Origin: Qipengyuania aquimaris
Lineage (GTDB): Bacteria; Pseudomonadota; Alphaproteobacteria; Sphingomonadales; Sphingomonadaceae
Length of the DNA stretch: 64,000 nt
Assembly (NCBI RefSeq): GCF_009827445.1
Contig: NZ_WTYI01000001.1
Span: 1-64,000, forward strand
Direction: 5' to 3'
Each line of letters starts with the position of its first letter. Position 1 is the stretch's first letter. The position numbers and the translations under genes are program-made. The notes under the pieces are model-generated. The model was given only the letters and a program-made list of their open reading frames with translations, made no database searches and had not been told where the DNA came from. Positions 42,615-53,398 of this stretch are shown here, in pieces.

Positions 42615-43655
42615 ATGTCCAAGAGAGACGACTTCATCGCCGCTGCAGCGCAGCGCATCCTGATCAAGGACGGGCCCTATGGCACCGAGATCCAACGCGC
42701 CAATCTTGCGCCCGAGGACTATGCGGCGGGCACAGACCTGACGCAGGACCAGAAGGGCAATAACGACCTGGTCAACCTCACCCAGCCGCAAGTGATCCGC
42801 AAGATTTGCGACAGCTACATCGATGCAGGTGCGCATATCCTTGCGACCAATACCTTCAACGCCAACCGGATCAGCCAGGCGGATTACGGTGCCGAGGGAC
42901 TTGTGCGCGAGATCAACGTTTCCGCCGCCCGCATCATCCGTGAGGCAATTGATGCACGCGAGGACGGGGTCCAGCGTTTCGTGGCAGGGGCGGTGGGGCC
43001 GACCAACAAGACCCTGTCCCTTTCGCCGGATGTCGAAGACCCCGGATACCGTGAGGTGAGCTTCGACGAGATCGTCTACGTCTACCGCGAACAATGCGCA
43101 GCGCTGATCGAGGGCGGGGCCGATTTCATCCTGGTGGAAACGGTCTTCGATACGCTCAATTGCAAGGCAGCGATCATGGCTGTGAAGCAGTTGGAGCGTG
43201 AGCTCGGGCAGGACATCCCCCTGATGATCTCGCTCACCCTGACCGACCTTTCGGGGCGCAACCTGTCCGGCCACACGGTGGAGGCGTTCTGGCATACGGT
43301 GCGACACGCCAAGCCTTTGACGATCGGCCTCAATTGCAGCTTCGGGGCGGAGCAATTGCGGCCCCACGTCCAGATCCTGTCTGACATCGCCGACACCTAC
43401 CTCATGGCCTATCCCAATGCGGGCCTGCCGAACGATCTCGGTGAATATGACGAGGTGCCTGAGACGACCGCCGCGCTGACCCGCGTGTGGGCGGAAAATG
43501 GGCGCATCAATGCGCTGGGCGGATGCTGCGGGTCCACGCCGGATCATATCGCCGCGATGGCCCGCGCCGTCGAAGGGCTGACGCCGCGCAGTGTCCCGGA
43601 CAGCGAGGCTGAAATGCGCCTCGCCGGACTTGAACCTTTCACGATTGCTGCCTGA
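42615..43655 (+). CDS. metH: Methionine synthase, homocysteine-binding part
   Basis: A 346-residue protein equal to the N-terminal module of cobalamin-dependent MetH. It opens with DGPYGTEIQ, and zinc ligands are expected in GLNCSFG and [11 protein letters not shown]. In many bacteria this is fused to the other modules; here a separate gene encodes them, with TGATG overlap between the two. The split is common in Sphingomonadales. ATG 42615 is two bases after the metF stop. Confidence 0.95.
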   Translation: MSKRDDFIAAAAQRILIKDGPYGTEIQRANLAPEDYAAGTDLTQDQKGNNDLVNLTQPQVIRKICDSYIDAGAHILATNTFNANRISQADYGAEGLVREINVSAARIIREAIDAREDGVQRFVAGAVGPTNKTLSLSPDVEDPGYREVSFDEIVYVYREQCAALIEGGADFILVETVFDTLNCKAAIMAVKQLERELGQDIPLMISLTLTDLSGRNLSGHTVEAFWHTVRHAKPLTIGLNCSFGAEQLRPHVQILSDIADTYLMAYPNAGLPNDLGEYDEVPETTAALTRVWAENGRINALGGCCGSTPDHIAAMARAVEGLTPRSVPDSEAEMRLAGLEPFTIAA

Positions 43656-46267
43656 TGAGTGACCTTACCACTGCCCGCTTCGTCAATATCGGCGAACGCA
43701 CCAATGTGACCGGCTCGGCCCGGTTCAAGAAACTCATCATGGCCGACGATTACGACACCGCCGTCGAAGTCGCGCGCCAGCAGGTTGAGAACGGCGCGCA
43801 GATAATCGACGTCAACATGGACGAAGGCCTGCTCGACGCCGAGAAGGCGATGAAAACCTTCCTCAAGCTGATCGCCGCCGAACCCGACATCGCTCGCGTC
43901 CCGGTAATGATCGACAGTTCGAAATTCGAAGTGATCGAGGCGGGGCTCAAATGCGTTTCGGGCAAGCCGATCGTCAATTCGATCAGCATGAAGGAAGGCG
44001 AAGAGGCTTTCCTCGAACACGCACGCATTTGCATGGATTACGGCGCGGCCGTGGTCGTGATGGCTTTCGACGAAACCGGGCAGGCCGATACGAAAGAGCG
44101 CAAGGTCGAAATCTGTGCGCGCGCTTACGACCTGCTGACCGGGATCGATTTTCCCGCCGAAGACATCATCTTCGATCCGAACATTTTTGCCGTGGCAACC
44201 GGGATCGAAGAGCATGACCGCTACGGGCTCGATTTCATCGAGGCGGTGCGCGAGATCAAGCAGCGTTGTCCGCATGCCAAGACCAGTGGCGGACTGTCCA
44301 ACCTCTCCTTCAGCTTTCGCGGCAACGAAACCGTGCGCCGCGCGATGCACTCGGTCTTCCTCTATCACGCGATCCCCGCCGGGCTCGATATGGCAATCGT
44401 CAATGCGGGCCAGCTCGACGTCTATGACCAGATCGACCCCGAACTGCGCGAAGCGTGCGAGGACGTCATCCTCATGCGCCGCGAGGACGCCACAGAGCGG
44501 CTGATCGACCTTGCCGAAAGCTACAAGGGCAAGACCGCCGCTGACGAAAAGGCCGCCGAGGAATGGCGCAGCTGGGATGTTGCGCGCCGGCTCGAGCATG
44601 CGCTCGTCAAGGGTATCGATGCGCATGTAGTCAGCGATACCGAAGAGGCGCGCCAGCAGTTCGACCGTCCGATCGAGGTGATCGAAGGCCCGCTGATGGA
44701 CGGCATGAACGTCGTCGGCGACCTGTTCGGCAGCGGCAAGATGTTCCTGCCCCAGGTGGTGAAATCCGCACGCGTCATGAAGAAGGCGGTCGCCCACCTC
44801 ATCCCCTTTATCGAAGCCGAAAAGGAAGCGTCCGGCCTTGCTGACCAGTCCAAGGGCAAGATCGTGATGGCCACCGTAAAGGGTGACGTCCACGATATCG
44901 GCAAGAATATCGTCGGCGTGGTTCTGCAATGTAACGGCTACGAGGTCATCGATCTCGGCGTCATGGTGCCTTGGTCCACGATCCTCCAGACTGCCCGGGA
45001 CGAGAAGGCCGACATGATCGGACTGTCGGGTCTCATCACGCCTTCGCTGGACGAGATGGTCACCGTGGCGGAGGAAATGCAGCGCGAGGAGATGACGATG
45101 CCGCTGCTGATCGGCGGCGCGACCACCAGCAAGGTCCACACGGCGCTACGCATCGATCCCGCTTATGACGGGCCCGTGATCCACGTGCTCGACGCGAGCC
45201 GCGCGGTTGGCGTTGCCAGCCGCCTGCTATCCGACACCCAGCGTGACGAATTCGTCGATACGACAGCCGCCGACTACCAGAAGGTACGCGATGCGCGGGC
45301 TGGCAAGGGTCAGAGTGTCCTGCTCCCGATCGAAGAGGCACGCGCGAATTTTTACGACGCCTTCCTGTCCGACAAGGCGGCCCCGCCACTAAGGCCGGGA
45401 ATCCATCCCTTCGATGATTGGGACCTGGCGGACCTGCGCGAATATATCGATTGGACGCCGTTCTTCCGGGCGTGGGAATTGCACGGGAACTATCCGGCAA
45501 TCCTGACTGATGATGTGGTCGGCGAAACTGCCCAGCAGCTGTTCGATGATGCCAACGCCATGCTCGACCGGATCGTCGAGGAAAAGTGGCTAACCGCCAA
45601 AGGCGTGGCCGGCTTCTGGCCCTGCGCGCGGGACGGGGACGATGTCACCATCCACCGCGTCAATCGCGAAGAGCACGTGGTCCTGCCGTTCCTGCGCCAG
45701 CAGGTGAAGAAGTCGCGCGACCGCGCTAATATGTGCCTGGCCGATTTCATCGACCCGGCGGGCGACTGGATCGGCGGGTTCGCCGTCGGCATCCACGGGA
45801 TAGAGCCGCATTCCAAGCGCTTCCTCGAGGATAAGGACGACTACTCCGACATCCTGCTCAAGGCACTGGCCGACCGTTTCGCGGAAGCCTTCGCAGAGCG
45901 TCTACACCAGTTCACGCGCACCGACCTGTGGGGCTACGCGCCGCAGGAACAGCTAACCAATAAGGCGCTGATCAAGGAAGAGTACCGCGGCATCCGTCCT
46001 GCGCCAGGCTATCCTGCGTGCCCCGACCACAGCCTCAAGCCCATCCTCTTCGACCTGCTCGACGCGGAAAAGTACACCGGCCTGGCCCTGACGGAAAACT
46101 TCGCCATGTATCCCACGGCAGCGGTCAGCGGTTTCTATTTCGGACACCCGGAATCCCAGTATTTCGGCGTCGCCCGGATCGGTCGCGACCAGCTGGAAGA
46201 TTACGCCGCGCGCCGCGGTGTGGATATTGCGACCGCGGAGCGCTGGTTGAGGCCCAATCTGGATTGA
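43655..46267 (+). CDS. metH: Methionine synthase, folate-, cobalamin- and activation-domain part
   Basis: An 870-residue remainder of MetH: pterin-binding barrel (about 1-290, opening [13 protein letters not shown]), helical cap (about 300-400), B12-binding domain with [15 protein letters not shown] carrying the DxHxxG His ligand, and SAM-dependent reactivation domain (about 550-870, [12 protein letters not shown]). With the 346-residue partner it transfers methyl from 5-methyl-THF to homocysteine. Intact and of full length. Confidence 0.95.
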   Translation: MSDLTTARFVNIGERTNVTGSARFKKLIMADDYDTAVEVARQQVENGAQIIDVNMDEGLLDAEKAMKTFLKLIAAEPDIARVPVMIDSSKFEVIEAGLKCVSGKPIVNSISMKEGEEAFLEHARICMDYGAAVVVMAFDETGQADTKERKVEICARAYDLLTGIDFPAEDIIFDPNIFAVATGIEEHDRYGLDFIEAVREIKQRCPHAKTSGGLSNLSFSFRGNETVRRAMHSVFLYHAIPAGLDMAIVNAGQLDVYDQIDPELREACEDVILMRREDATERLIDLAESYKGKTAADEKAAEEWRSWDVARRLEHALVKGIDAHVVSDTEEARQQFDRPIEVIEGPLMDGMNVVGDLFGSGKMFLPQVVKSARVMKKAVAHLIPFIEAEKEASGLADQSKGKIVMATVKGDVHDIGKNIVGVVLQCNGYEVIDLGVMVPWSTILQTARDEKADMIGLSGLITPSLDEMVTVAEEMQREEMTMPLLIGGATTSKVHTALRIDPAYDGPVIHVLDASRAVGVASRLLSDTQRDEFVDTTAADYQKVRDARAGKGQSVLLPIEEARANFYDAFLSDKAAPPLRPGIHPFDDWDLADLREYIDWTPFFRAWELHGNYPAILTDDVVGETAQQLFDDANAMLDRIVEEKWLTAKGVAGFWPCARDGDDVTIHRVNREEHVVLPFLRQQVKKSRDRANMCLADFIDPAGDWIGGFAVGIHGIEPHSKRFLEDKDDYSDILLKALADRFAEAFAERLHQFTRTDLWGYAPQEQLTNKALIKEEYRGIRPAPGYPACPDHSLKPILFDLLDAEKYTGLALTENFAMYPTAAVSGFYFGHPESQYFGVARIGRDQLEDYAARRGVDIATAERWLRPNLD

Positions 46268-46302
46268 CCGCAGCGCCGTGATCGCGCAGGGCTGAACCGT
46301 CG

Positions 46303-46324
46303 GCCGCAGGAGCGATTCTGCGGC
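46303..46324 (+). terminator. GC hairpin between metH and the glycine riboswitch
   Basis: A perfect 7-bp stem, GCCGCAG and CTGCGGC, with an 8-base loop but no T-run. It may be a weak metH terminator or the start of the riboswitch leader. Confidence 0.35.
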
Positions 46325-46325
46325 A

Positions 46326-46521
46326 GGCGCGCATGGGAGAGCCTGTGCGGGGGACACCCGCCCGGCGCCGAAGGAGCAACCGCCCCGGAAACTCTCAGGC
46401 CAAGGGACCGTGCGCTGCCATCGACACTCTGGAAAGCGTTTGTCGCAGCCGCGGCGGACCACCGAAGGGGTACGCGTGCTCATTTGCGCGCCAGTCTCTC
46501 AGGTTTCCCGACAGAGGGGGC
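46326..46521 (+). promoter_or_regulatory. Tandem glycine riboswitch (two gcvT-type aptamers)
   Basis: Aptamer 1 (about 46326-46416) has GGGAGAGCC, the GCCGAAGGAGCAA bulge and CTCTCAGGCCAAGGGACC. Aptamer 2 (about 46424-46521) has ACTCTGG, ACCGAAGGGG and CTCTCAGGTTTCCCGACAGAGG. These are the core blocks of the cooperative glycine riboswitch. It precedes gcvT and should switch on glycine cleavage when glycine is abundant. Confidence 0.95.
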
Positions 46522-46533
46522 ATGGGTTGTTTC

Positions 46534-46551
46534 AGCGCCGTTCGCGGCGCT
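46534..46551 (+). promoter_or_regulatory. UUCG-capped hairpin, likely expression platform
   Basis: AGCGCCG-TTCG-CGGCGCT, a 7-bp stem with the very stable UUCG loop, between riboswitch and gcvT start. There is no T-run, which argues for control of translation or RNA stability rather than termination. Confidence 0.5.
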
Positions 46552-46578
46552 TCCATGCTTGCCACCAAGGGATGCGTC

Positions 46579-47766
46579 TTGAGCGATAATACCGACACAC
46601 CGCAGGAAATCGAACAGCTGCCGCTGGATGCCTGGCATCGCCGCAAGGGCGCCCGCATGGTGCCGTTCGCGGGCTATGAAATGCCGATCCAGTATTCGGC
46701 GGAATCGGGCGGCGGGATCGTTGCCGAGCATGAATGGACGCGCAGCCAGGCGGGCCTGTTCGATGTCAGCCACATGGGCCAGCTGATGCTGACCGGCGAA
46801 AACGTCGCAGCGGAGCTGGAAAAGCTGCTGCCCGGCGCGATCACCACGCTGAAGCCCGGCAAGGTGCGCTATTCGCTCCTTATCGACGAGGACGGCGGAA
46901 TCCTCGATGACCTCATGGTCACCAATGCCACACCGTGGATCGAGGCCGACGAGGAAGCTGGCACCGAGGGGCATTGGGGCGACCCGGCCTACTACCTCGT
47001 CGTCAACGGCGCGATGAAATGGGACGATATCGCCCACCTTCGCGAGCACCTGCCCGACGAAGTCACGTTGACCCACATGGACGAGCACGCGCTGGTAGCC
47101 CTGCAAGGCCCCAACGCTGCCACCGCGCTCAACCGCGTCATGCGTAACACCATCGAAGATATGATCTTCATGGAGAGCGTGATTCACGATTTCGGCGAAT
47201 GGCCGCTGCGCATCACGCGCGCGGGCTATACCGGCGAAGACGGTTTCGAAATCTCGGTGCCTGCCGAATTTGCCGAGAGCCTGTGCGATCGCCTTTGTGC
47301 TGAAATCGAGGTTCGCCCCTGCGGCCTCGGCGCGCGAGACAGCCTGCGCCTCGAAGCCGGCCTGCCGCTTTATGGCCACGACATCACGACCGAAACCGAT
47401 CCCGTCTCGGCCGATCTCGGCTTTGCGCTGACCAAGCGCCGCCGCGAGGAAGGCGGCTGGATGGGCCATGAAAAAGTGATGGATGTCTTCAACTCCGGCC
47501 CCGCACGCAAGCGCGTTGGCCTGACCTTCGAAGGACGCCTGCCTGCCCGCGAAGGGGCCAAGGTTTTCGACGACGATGCCGAAATCGGCCGCATCACCAG
47601 CGGCGGCTTCTCGCCATCACTCGGGCACCCGATCGCGATGGGCTATCTTGAAAAAAGCCACATCGAACCGGGAACCGAGGTCGAGGTCGAGGTTCGTAAC
47701 AAGAGACTGCCCGCGAAGGTCACGACCATGCCCTTCGTCCCCCACCGCTATCACAGAGGGAAGTGA
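46579..47766 (+). CDS. gcvT: Aminomethyltransferase, glycine cleavage T protein
   Basis: A 395-residue T protein, which moves the glycine methylene to THF and frees ammonia. Landmarks are [29 protein letters not shown], and [12 protein letters not shown] with the later [18 protein letters not shown] choose the TTG at 46579, with AAGGGA seven bases upstream, because upstream frames run into the riboswitch. ATG 46555 is the main alternative. First gene of the gcv operon. Confidence 0.9.
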   Translation: MSDNTDTPQEIEQLPLDAWHRRKGARMVPFAGYEMPIQYSAESGGGIVAEHEWTRSQAGLFDVSHMGQLMLTGENVAAELEKLLPGAITTLKPGKVRYSLLIDEDGGILDDLMVTNATPWIEADEEAGTEGHWGDPAYYLVVNGAMKWDDIAHLREHLPDEVTLTHMDEHALVALQGPNAATALNRVMRNTIEDMIFMESVIHDFGEWPLRITRAGYTGEDGFEISVPAEFAESLCDRLCAEIEVRPCGLGARDSLRLEAGLPLYGHDITTETDPVSADLGFALTKRRREEGGWMGHEKVMDVFNSGPARKRVGLTFEGRLPAREGAKVFDDDAEIGRITSGGFSPSLGHPIAMGYLEKSHIEPGTEVEVEVRNKRLPAKVTTMPFVPHRYHRGK

Positions 47767-47771
47767 GACTG

Positions 47772-48143
47772 ATGGCCCGTTATTTCACCGAAGAACATGA
47801 ATGGATCGACCTGGAAGGCGACACTGCCACGGTCGGTATCACCGATTACGCGCAGGGTCAGCTTGGCGATATCGTGTTCGTCGAACTGCCTGAAAGCGGC
47901 ACCATGCTGGAAAAGGGCAAGGACGCTGCCGTGGTCGAAAGCGTCAAGGCCGCGAGCGACGTCTACGCGCCCATCAGCGGTGAAGTGACGGAAGCCAATT
48001 CCGCGCTCGAAGACGATCCGGCGCTGGTCAACACCTCGCCCGAGGAAGACGGTTGGTTCTTCCGCATGACCGTTTCCGACAAGTCCCAGCTTGAAGGGCT
48101 GATGGACGACAAGGCCTACAAGAGCTTCTGCGACGAGCTTTGA
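47772..48143 (+). CDS. gcvH: Glycine cleavage system H protein
   Basis: A 123-residue lipoyl carrier. The modified lysine lies in [13 protein letters not shown] (about residue 60), and the ending [14 protein letters not shown] is typical. ATG 47772, five bases behind the gcvT stop. The stop overlaps the next ATG by one base (TGATG), so the small lipoprotein gene that follows is coupled to it. Confidence 0.95.
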   Translation: MARYFTEEHEWIDLEGDTATVGITDYAQGQLGDIVFVELPESGTMLEKGKDAAVVESVKAASDVYAPISGEVTEANSALEDDPALVNTSPEEDGWFFRMTVSDKSQLEGLMDDKAYKSFCDEL

Positions 48144-48598
48144 TGCGTAGCGCGCTGGCAACTTCTTGCTTTGCGCTAATGCTGGGGGGCTGTGCCTTTT
48201 CGGCGCCCGCCGATGCGTACACCGTCGCCGAGGTTCTTGAAGATATCTCCTCGGAAGACAGTAAGCTTGACGGCAAGGTGATCGAGATCATTGGCTGGCT
48301 GGGCCAGTGTGGCGGCAACAACTGTGCAATATTCAGTTCGCTGGAGGATGCGAGAAAGGTTGCGGCTTACGACGAGCTTCCTGACGAGGAGTGGATGCCA
48401 GCATTCGATCGTGGTCTGGGAATCGGTGGCAATGACGCTTTCGATGACCGCGCCCGTCTGATGCAATTCAGCGAGGTGGTCATTCGCGGGGAAATCAATG
48501 CCACGTGGAAGGTGCCGCCTGACGAGAGCGGAACGAGCTTTGGGTGTTTCGACCGCTGCGACGATATCCGACCCCATTCGATAAAACTGGTTCTTTGA
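48143..48598 (+). CDS. Small predicted lipoprotein inserted in the gcv operon
   Basis: A 151-residue exported protein with lipobox LGGC near residues 14-17 and four further cysteines (QCGGNNC, GCFDRC). The visible fold is short beta strands ([29 protein letters not shown]), which recalls OB-like periplasmic proteins, though I cannot assign a family. It starts within the gcvH stop codon and ends 11 bases before gcvPA, so it must be co-transcribed with glycine cleavage genes. Such an insertion is not a standard part of the operon. Confidence 0.7.
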   Translation: MRSALATSCFALMLGGCAFSAPADAYTVAEVLEDISSEDSKLDGKVIEIIGWLGQCGGNNCAIFSSLEDARKVAAYDELPDEEWMPAFDRGLGIGGNDAFDDRARLMQFSEVVIRGEINATWKVPPDESGTSFGCFDRCDDIRPHSIKLVL

Positions 48599-48609
48599 CG
48601 AGAGTTTTG

Positions 48610-49977
48610 ATGCGCTACCTACCCCTGACCGAAGCCGATCGTTCGGCAATGCTTGAGACGATCGGTGCGCCCGATGTGGACGCGCTGTTTTCCGACGTGC
48701 CCGAAGAGGCGCGGCTGACCGGCCCGATCGAGGGCTTGCCCATGCATGCCAGCGAAATGGCGGTCGAAAAGCACATGCGGCGGCTGTCGAAGAAGAATCT
48801 TGCAGCGTCCGATGCAGCGTTTTTCCTTGGGGCAGGGGCGTACAAGCACCACGTCCCGGCCAGCGTCGATCACATCATCCAGCGCGGCGAATTCCTTACC
48901 GCCTACACGCCCTACCAACCGGAAATCGCGCAGGGCACGCTGCAGATGCTGTTCGAGTTCCAGACGCAGGTCGCGCGGCTCTATGGCTGTCATGTGGCCA
49001 ATGCCTCGATGTACGATGGCTCGACTGCCTGCTGGGAGGCGGTGGCCATGGCCAGCCGGATCGCGCGCGGCAAGAAGCGCAAGGTCGTGCTCTCGGGCGC
49101 CTTGCATCCCCATTACGCCGAGGTCGTGAAGACCATGGCGAAGTTCACCGAAGACGAGATCGCGCATGCGAGTCCCGCCTTGCAGGCACAGCCCGACAAT
49201 GACGGGCTGATCGCACGGATCGACGACGACACCAGCTGCGTGGTCGTCCAGTATCCTGACATCCTCGGCCGCGTGACCGACCTCCAACCCATCGCCGATG
49301 CGGCGCACGAGAAGGGCGCGCTGCTGATCGTCGTCAATACGGAGCCCGTGGCTCTGGGCGCAATCAAGTCGCCCGGAGAAATGGGTGCGGATATCGTGGT
49401 GGGTGAAGGGCAGTCGCTGGGCGTCGGCCTCCAGTTCGGGGGACCGTATCTCGGCCTGTTCGCGGTCACCAGCCAGAAGCACGTTCGCCAGATGCCGGGC
49501 CGCCTGTGCGGGGAGACCGTGGACGCAGAAGGCAAGCGCGGCTTCGTCCTGACGCTGTCGACGCGCGAACAGCATATTCGCCGCGAGAAGGCGACGTCGA
49601 ACATCTGCACCAACTCCGGGCTCTGTGCACTGGCATTCAGCGTGCACATGACGCTGCTTGGCGAAAAGGGCCTCCGGCGTCTGGCGCTGGAGAACCACCG
49701 CCTTGCCTGCCACGCGGTAGAGCGCCTCTCGAAGGTGCCAGGCGTCACCGTCCTGAACGACAGCTTCTTCAACGAATTCACGATCCGGCTCGGCACAGAT
49801 GCGCGCAAGGTAGTACGCACGCTTGCCGAGCGTGACATCCTGGCCGGCGTATCGCTCGGACGGCTGTTCCCGGACAATGCCGACCTGGCCGACGGCCTGC
49901 TGGTCGCCGTTACCGAAACCACCACCGAGGAGGACATCGAGACCCTTGCCTCCGCTCTCGAGGAGGTGCTGTCATGA
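48610..49977 (+). CDS. gcvPA: Glycine dehydrogenase (decarboxylating) subunit 1
   Basis: A 455-residue N-terminal half of the P protein, opening [19 protein letters not shown], with [18 protein letters not shown], the region [14 protein letters not shown] and SMYDGSTA. It forms the heterotetramer with gcvPB and decarboxylates glycine. ATG 48610 has GAGAG nearby. Its last codons overlap the gcvPB start (ATGA). Confidence 0.95.
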   Translation: MRYLPLTEADRSAMLETIGAPDVDALFSDVPEEARLTGPIEGLPMHASEMAVEKHMRRLSKKNLAASDAAFFLGAGAYKHHVPASVDHIIQRGEFLTAYTPYQPEIAQGTLQMLFEFQTQVARLYGCHVANASMYDGSTACWEAVAMASRIARGKKRKVVLSGALHPHYAEVVKTMAKFTEDEIAHASPALQAQPDNDGLIARIDDDTSCVVVQYPDILGRVTDLQPIADAAHEKGALLIVVNTEPVALGAIKSPGEMGADIVVGEGQSLGVGLQFGGPYLGLFAVTSQKHVRQMPGRLCGETVDAEGKRGFVLTLSTREQHIRREKATSNICTNSGLCALAFSVHMTLLGEKGLRRLALENHRLACHAVERLSKVPGVTVLNDSFFNEFTIRLGTDARKVVRTLAERDILAGVSLGRLFPDNADLADGLLVAVTETTTEEDIETLASALEEVLS

Positions 49978-51581
49978 GCGCTCCGAACCAGTCCGGCTGG
50001 AAGCCCGGCACTCCGGTCGAAGATCACAATGCGATGAGCGGCCCCGACACCGTCACCGGCAACCGCGCGCTGATGCTCGAAGAGCCGCTGCTGTTCGAGG
50101 TCGGCCACGTCGAGACGACCGGCGTCGACCTGCCCGAACCTTCGAGCGCTGCAACGCGTCTCGGAGGCATGGACCGCGCGGAGGCCATCGGCCTGCCCGG
50201 CCTCTCCGAACCTGAAGCGGTGCGCCATTACACGCGCCTGTCACGCCAGAACTACGGCATCGACCTCGGCTTCTTCCCGCTGGGCAGTTGCACAATGAAG
50301 CACAACCCTCGTCTCAACGAAAAGGTCGCGCGCATGCCCGGCTTTGCCGATGTCCACCCGCTGCAGCCGGTCCAGACCGTGCCCGGCGCGCTGGAAGTCA
50401 TCAACGAGCTCGCAAACTGGTTGATCGATCTCACCGGCATGCACGGTGTCGCGATGAGCCCGAAGGCGGGTGCGCATGGCGAGCTATGCGGCATTCTGTG
50501 CATTCGCGCCGCGCTTGAAGCGCGCGGCGATGCGCGCAAGGTCGTGCTGGTCCCCGAAAGTGCCCATGGCACCAACCCGGCAACCGCTGCCTTCGCAGGG
50601 TACGAGGTTGAGGATATTCCCGCGACCGCCGAAGGCCGTGTCGATCTCGAAGCGCTCAAGGCGCGCCTCGGCCCCGATGTGGCTGCGGTGATGATCACCA
50701 ACCCCAACACCTGCGGCCTGTTCGAGCGCGACATGAAGGCGATCTCGGACGCGGTGCACGCAGTCGGTGGTTTCGTCTATTGCGACGGCGCGAACTTCAA
50801 CGCCATCGTCGGCAAGGTCCGCCCCGGCGACCTCGGCGTCGATGCGATGCACATCAATCTGCACAAGACCTTTTCAACCCCGCATGGCGGCGGCGGCCCG
50901 GGTTCCGGCCCGGTCGTGCTGTCCGAAGCGCTCGCCCCGTTCGGACCGCTGCCCTACGTGGTGCGCGACGAGGATGGCGAGGTACACCTCGTCGAGGAAG
51001 AGAACGCAGATCAGTACGGCCATACGCAGGCATTCGGCCGCATGACCGCTTTCCACGGCCAGATGGGCATGTTCACCCGCGCCCTGACCTATATGCTCAG
51101 CCACGGTGCCGACGGGCTGAAGCAGGTAGCGGAAGACGCGGTGCTCAACGCCAATTACGTGCTGCGCAGCCTCGACGACGTGCTTGATGCGCCTTTCGGG
51201 CCGAGCGGGCCGTGTATGCACGAAGCGCTGTTCTCCGACGACGGTTTTGCAGAGGATATCTCGACGCTCGATCTCGCCAAGGGGCTGATCGACGAGGGCT
51301 ATCACCCGATGACCATGTACTTCCCGCTGGTGGTGCATGGCGCGATGCTGATCGAGCCGACCGAGACCGAGAGCAAGGCCGCGCTCGATCAGTTCATCGC
51401 CGCGCTGCGCAGTGTGGCGGGACGGGCCAAGGCCGGCGATGCGACACTGAAGACCGCGCCGCATTACGCACCGCGTCGTCGCCTCGACGAAACGCTGGCG
51501 GCGCGCAAGCCGGTGCTGGCGTATGAGGAACCGGTGGCGCCCTCGGGCCAGCCGACGATGAGCGAGCAGGGCGGACGTTGA
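49974..51581 (+). CDS. gcvPB: Glycine dehydrogenase (decarboxylating) subunit 2
   Basis: A 535-residue PLP-bearing half of the P protein. The Schiff-base lysine lies in [20 protein letters not shown], with YDGANFNA-like CDGANFNAI before it and [15 protein letters not shown] earlier. Coupled to gcvPA by a 4-base overlap. Closes the canonical part of the operon; the Nmad3 gene follows after 16 bases. Confidence 0.95.
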   Translation: MSAPNQSGWKPGTPVEDHNAMSGPDTVTGNRALMLEEPLLFEVGHVETTGVDLPEPSSAATRLGGMDRAEAIGLPGLSEPEAVRHYTRLSRQNYGIDLGFFPLGSCTMKHNPRLNEKVARMPGFADVHPLQPVQTVPGALEVINELANWLIDLTGMHGVAMSPKAGAHGELCGILCIRAALEARGDARKVVLVPESAHGTNPATAAFAGYEVEDIPATAEGRVDLEALKARLGPDVAAVMITNPNTCGLFERDMKAISDAVHAVGGFVYCDGANFNAIVGKVRPGDLGVDAMHINLHKTFSTPHGGGGPGSGPVVLSEALAPFGPLPYVVRDEDGEVHLVEEENADQYGHTQAFGRMTAFHGQMGMFTRALTYMLSHGADGLKQVAEDAVLNANYVLRSLDDVLDAPFGPSGPCMHEALFSDDGFAEDISTLDLAKGLIDEGYHPMTMYFPLVVHGAMLIEPTETESKAALDQFIAALRSVAGRAKAGDATLKTAPHYAPRRRLDETLAARKPVLAYEEPVAPSGQPTMSEQGGR

Positions 51582-51597
51582 TCGCCAGGCGGCGGTC

Positions 51598-52332
51598 ATG
51601 AAGATCGTCTTCAGCCGCAAGGGATTCGACAGCGCGGCAGGCGGCGGTGCCTCGCCGATCGTGGACGGTGTGCCCTTGAGCCTGCCGATTCCCGCCGGCG
51701 CGGCTTCGAACACGAGCTATGGTGCGCTGGGTCTTGGCGGACACGCGCAGGCTGCCAGCCGGGGCAAGCTTGGTGAGGAAGACCTCTGCCACCATGACCC
51801 GATGTTCACGGGCGACGGCACCTGCATCTTCGGACAGGTCGGCGCGGCGCAGACGCATCTCGCCAATCAGGGCGTCGGCGAGGGCGATGTCTTCCTCTTT
51901 TTCGGCCTGTTCCGCGAAGAGGACAGCGGCGAGCCCCATCACCGCATCTTCGGCTGGATGGAGGTGGAGCGCATTGTTCATCTTGCAAGCTGCGGTGACG
52001 AAGAACGCAAAGAATTCCAAGCACACCACCACCCGCACGCGCTGGCCATGCACGGCAGCAACGACTGCCTTTATGTCGGGCCGGGTGGCACGGCCAACCG
52101 CGCCTTACCCGCATTGCGGCTCACGGTCGAGGAAGGGCCGCCATCGCTGTGGAACCGGCCCTCTTGGCTAAAGCGCGGCGGGCTAACCTATCACGACCGC
52201 GCGGATCGCTGGCTTCGCGGACGCAGGCTGAAGAGCGTCGCGCGCGGCCAGGAATTCGTGGCCGACATCGGTCGGCGCAAGGCTCCGCGCGAATGGCTCG
52301 CGGCGGTACTGGAAGACCTCAGAGCGTCTTGA
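51598..52332 (+). CDS. Nmad3-family protein (nucleotide-modification-associated domain 3)
   Basis: A 244-residue protein whose opening KIVFSRKGFDSAAGGGASPI, followed by SLPIP, matches Nmad3, a domain predicted from genome context to be linked with DNA-base modification. Conserved polar blocks include HHDPMF, FLFFGLFRE and the cluster HHHPHA (about 142-147), and a basic C-terminus. It has no membrane segment. It lies 16 bases behind gcvPB, so it is probably read through from the glycine riboswitch promoter. The 3' end overlaps mmsB on the other strand by 14 bases. The biochemical role is unknown. Confidence 0.7.
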   Translation: MKIVFSRKGFDSAAGGGASPIVDGVPLSLPIPAGAASNTSYGALGLGGHAQAASRGKLGEEDLCHHDPMFTGDGTCIFGQVGAAQTHLANQGVGEGDVFLFFGLFREEDSGEPHHRIFGWMEVERIVHLASCGDEERKEFQAHHHPHALAMHGSNDCLYVGPGGTANRALPALRLTVEEGPPSLWNRPSWLKRGGLTYHDRADRWLRGRRLKSVARGQEFVADIGRRKAPREWLAAVLEDLRAS

Positions 52333-53185
52333 TCACCGAGGAGAAATCGAGGCCGCCGTGTTCCTTGGCGAGTTCCTCGTAGATCTCCGCCGCTTTCGCG
52401 CCGAGCACGGTGGTCGCATCGACGTCCTTTGCCGCATCCATCGCGAGGCGCAGGTCCTTCAGCATCAGCGCCGTCGCAAAGCCACCCTTGTAGTCATTGT
52501 CCGCCGGGCTTTCGACGCCCACGCCGGGCATCGGCGTATATGCGTTGAGCGACCAGCAATAGCCGGAGGACTGCGAGCTGATCTCGTAGAACTTCTGCGG
52601 ATCGAGGCCGAGCTTTTCGGCCATCTTCATCGCTTCGGCGGTGCCGATCATCGAGATGGCAAGCAGCATGTTGTTACAGATCTTGGCCGTCTGGCCCGCG
52701 CCCGCATCGCCTGCGTGGATGACCGCCTTGCCCATCGCCTGAAGCACTTCCTCGGCACGCGCGAAGGCCTTCTCGGTCCCGCCGACCATGAAGGTGAGCG
52801 TGCCGCCATTGGCCGCCGCGATCCCGCCTGAAACGGGGGCGTCGACCATGTCGCATCCGGCGGCTTCGGCTGTGGCGATAACTTCCTTGGCTGTGGCGAC
52901 ATCGATGGTCGAGCAGTCGAGCAGCACCGCGCCTGCGGGGGCCTTGCCGATGACGCTGCCTTCATAGACCGACTTCACGATCCCGCCATTGGGAAGCATG
53001 GTCACCACGGCTTCGGCATCTTCGACAGCCCACTCAGGCTCGCTGAAGGTCGTGCACCCGGCATCGTCGGCCTTCTGCCGCGCTTCCTCGTCGAGATCGA
53101 AGGCAAGCACGTTGTGCCCCGCCTTCACGAGGTTCGCGGCCATCCCGCCGCCCATGTTGCCGAGGCCGATGAAGGCGATTTTCAT
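52319..53185 (-). CDS. mmsB: 3-hydroxyisobutyrate dehydrogenase
   Basis: A 288-residue NAD-dependent beta-hydroxyacid dehydrogenase of valine breakdown. The Rossmann motif is IAFIGLGNMGGGMAANLVKAG, the substrate loop DAPVSGG (about 116-122), and the catalytic Lys in GAGQTAKICNNML (about 168-170). RBS AGAGAG precedes the ATG. It stands 213 bases behind the enoyl-CoA hydratase gene of the same pathway; that gap shows no gene. Confidence 0.95.
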   Translation of the reverse strand: MKIAFIGLGNMGGGMAANLVKAGHNVLAFDLDEEARQKADDAGCTTFSEPEWAVEDAEAVVTMLPNGGIVKSVYEGSVIGKAPAGAVLLDCSTIDVATAKEVIATAEAAGCDMVDAPVSGGIAAANGGTLTFMVGGTEKAFARAEEVLQAMGKAVIHAGDAGAGQTAKICNNMLLAISMIGTAEAMKMAEKLGLDPQKFYEISSQSSGYCWSLNAYTPMPGVGVESPADNDYKGGFATALMLKDLRLAMDAAKDVDATTVLGAKAAEIYEELAKEHGGLDFSSVIKTL

Positions 53186-53398
53186 GATCTCTCTCCGTAT
53201 ACCCGGTCTTCGTCGGGCTTCGATTGGGTGACAAAGGCGACAGTGTGTCGCCCTTGCGATTAGATTCCATGCACCTGATTTTTAACAGTTATTCATCGGA
53301 ATCCGAAGTTTACACTGTGCGCCCGCTTTTCTGAGGCGACGAACTTTCGTTGAAAGCGCACCTATCGCCAGCGCAGTCTTGTAGGAAAGGGCGTTGGC

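Noticed and set aside
46333-46578. Longer gcvT frame starting at 46333
   Set aside because: That stretch is the tandem glycine riboswitch; GcvT homology starts after 46579.
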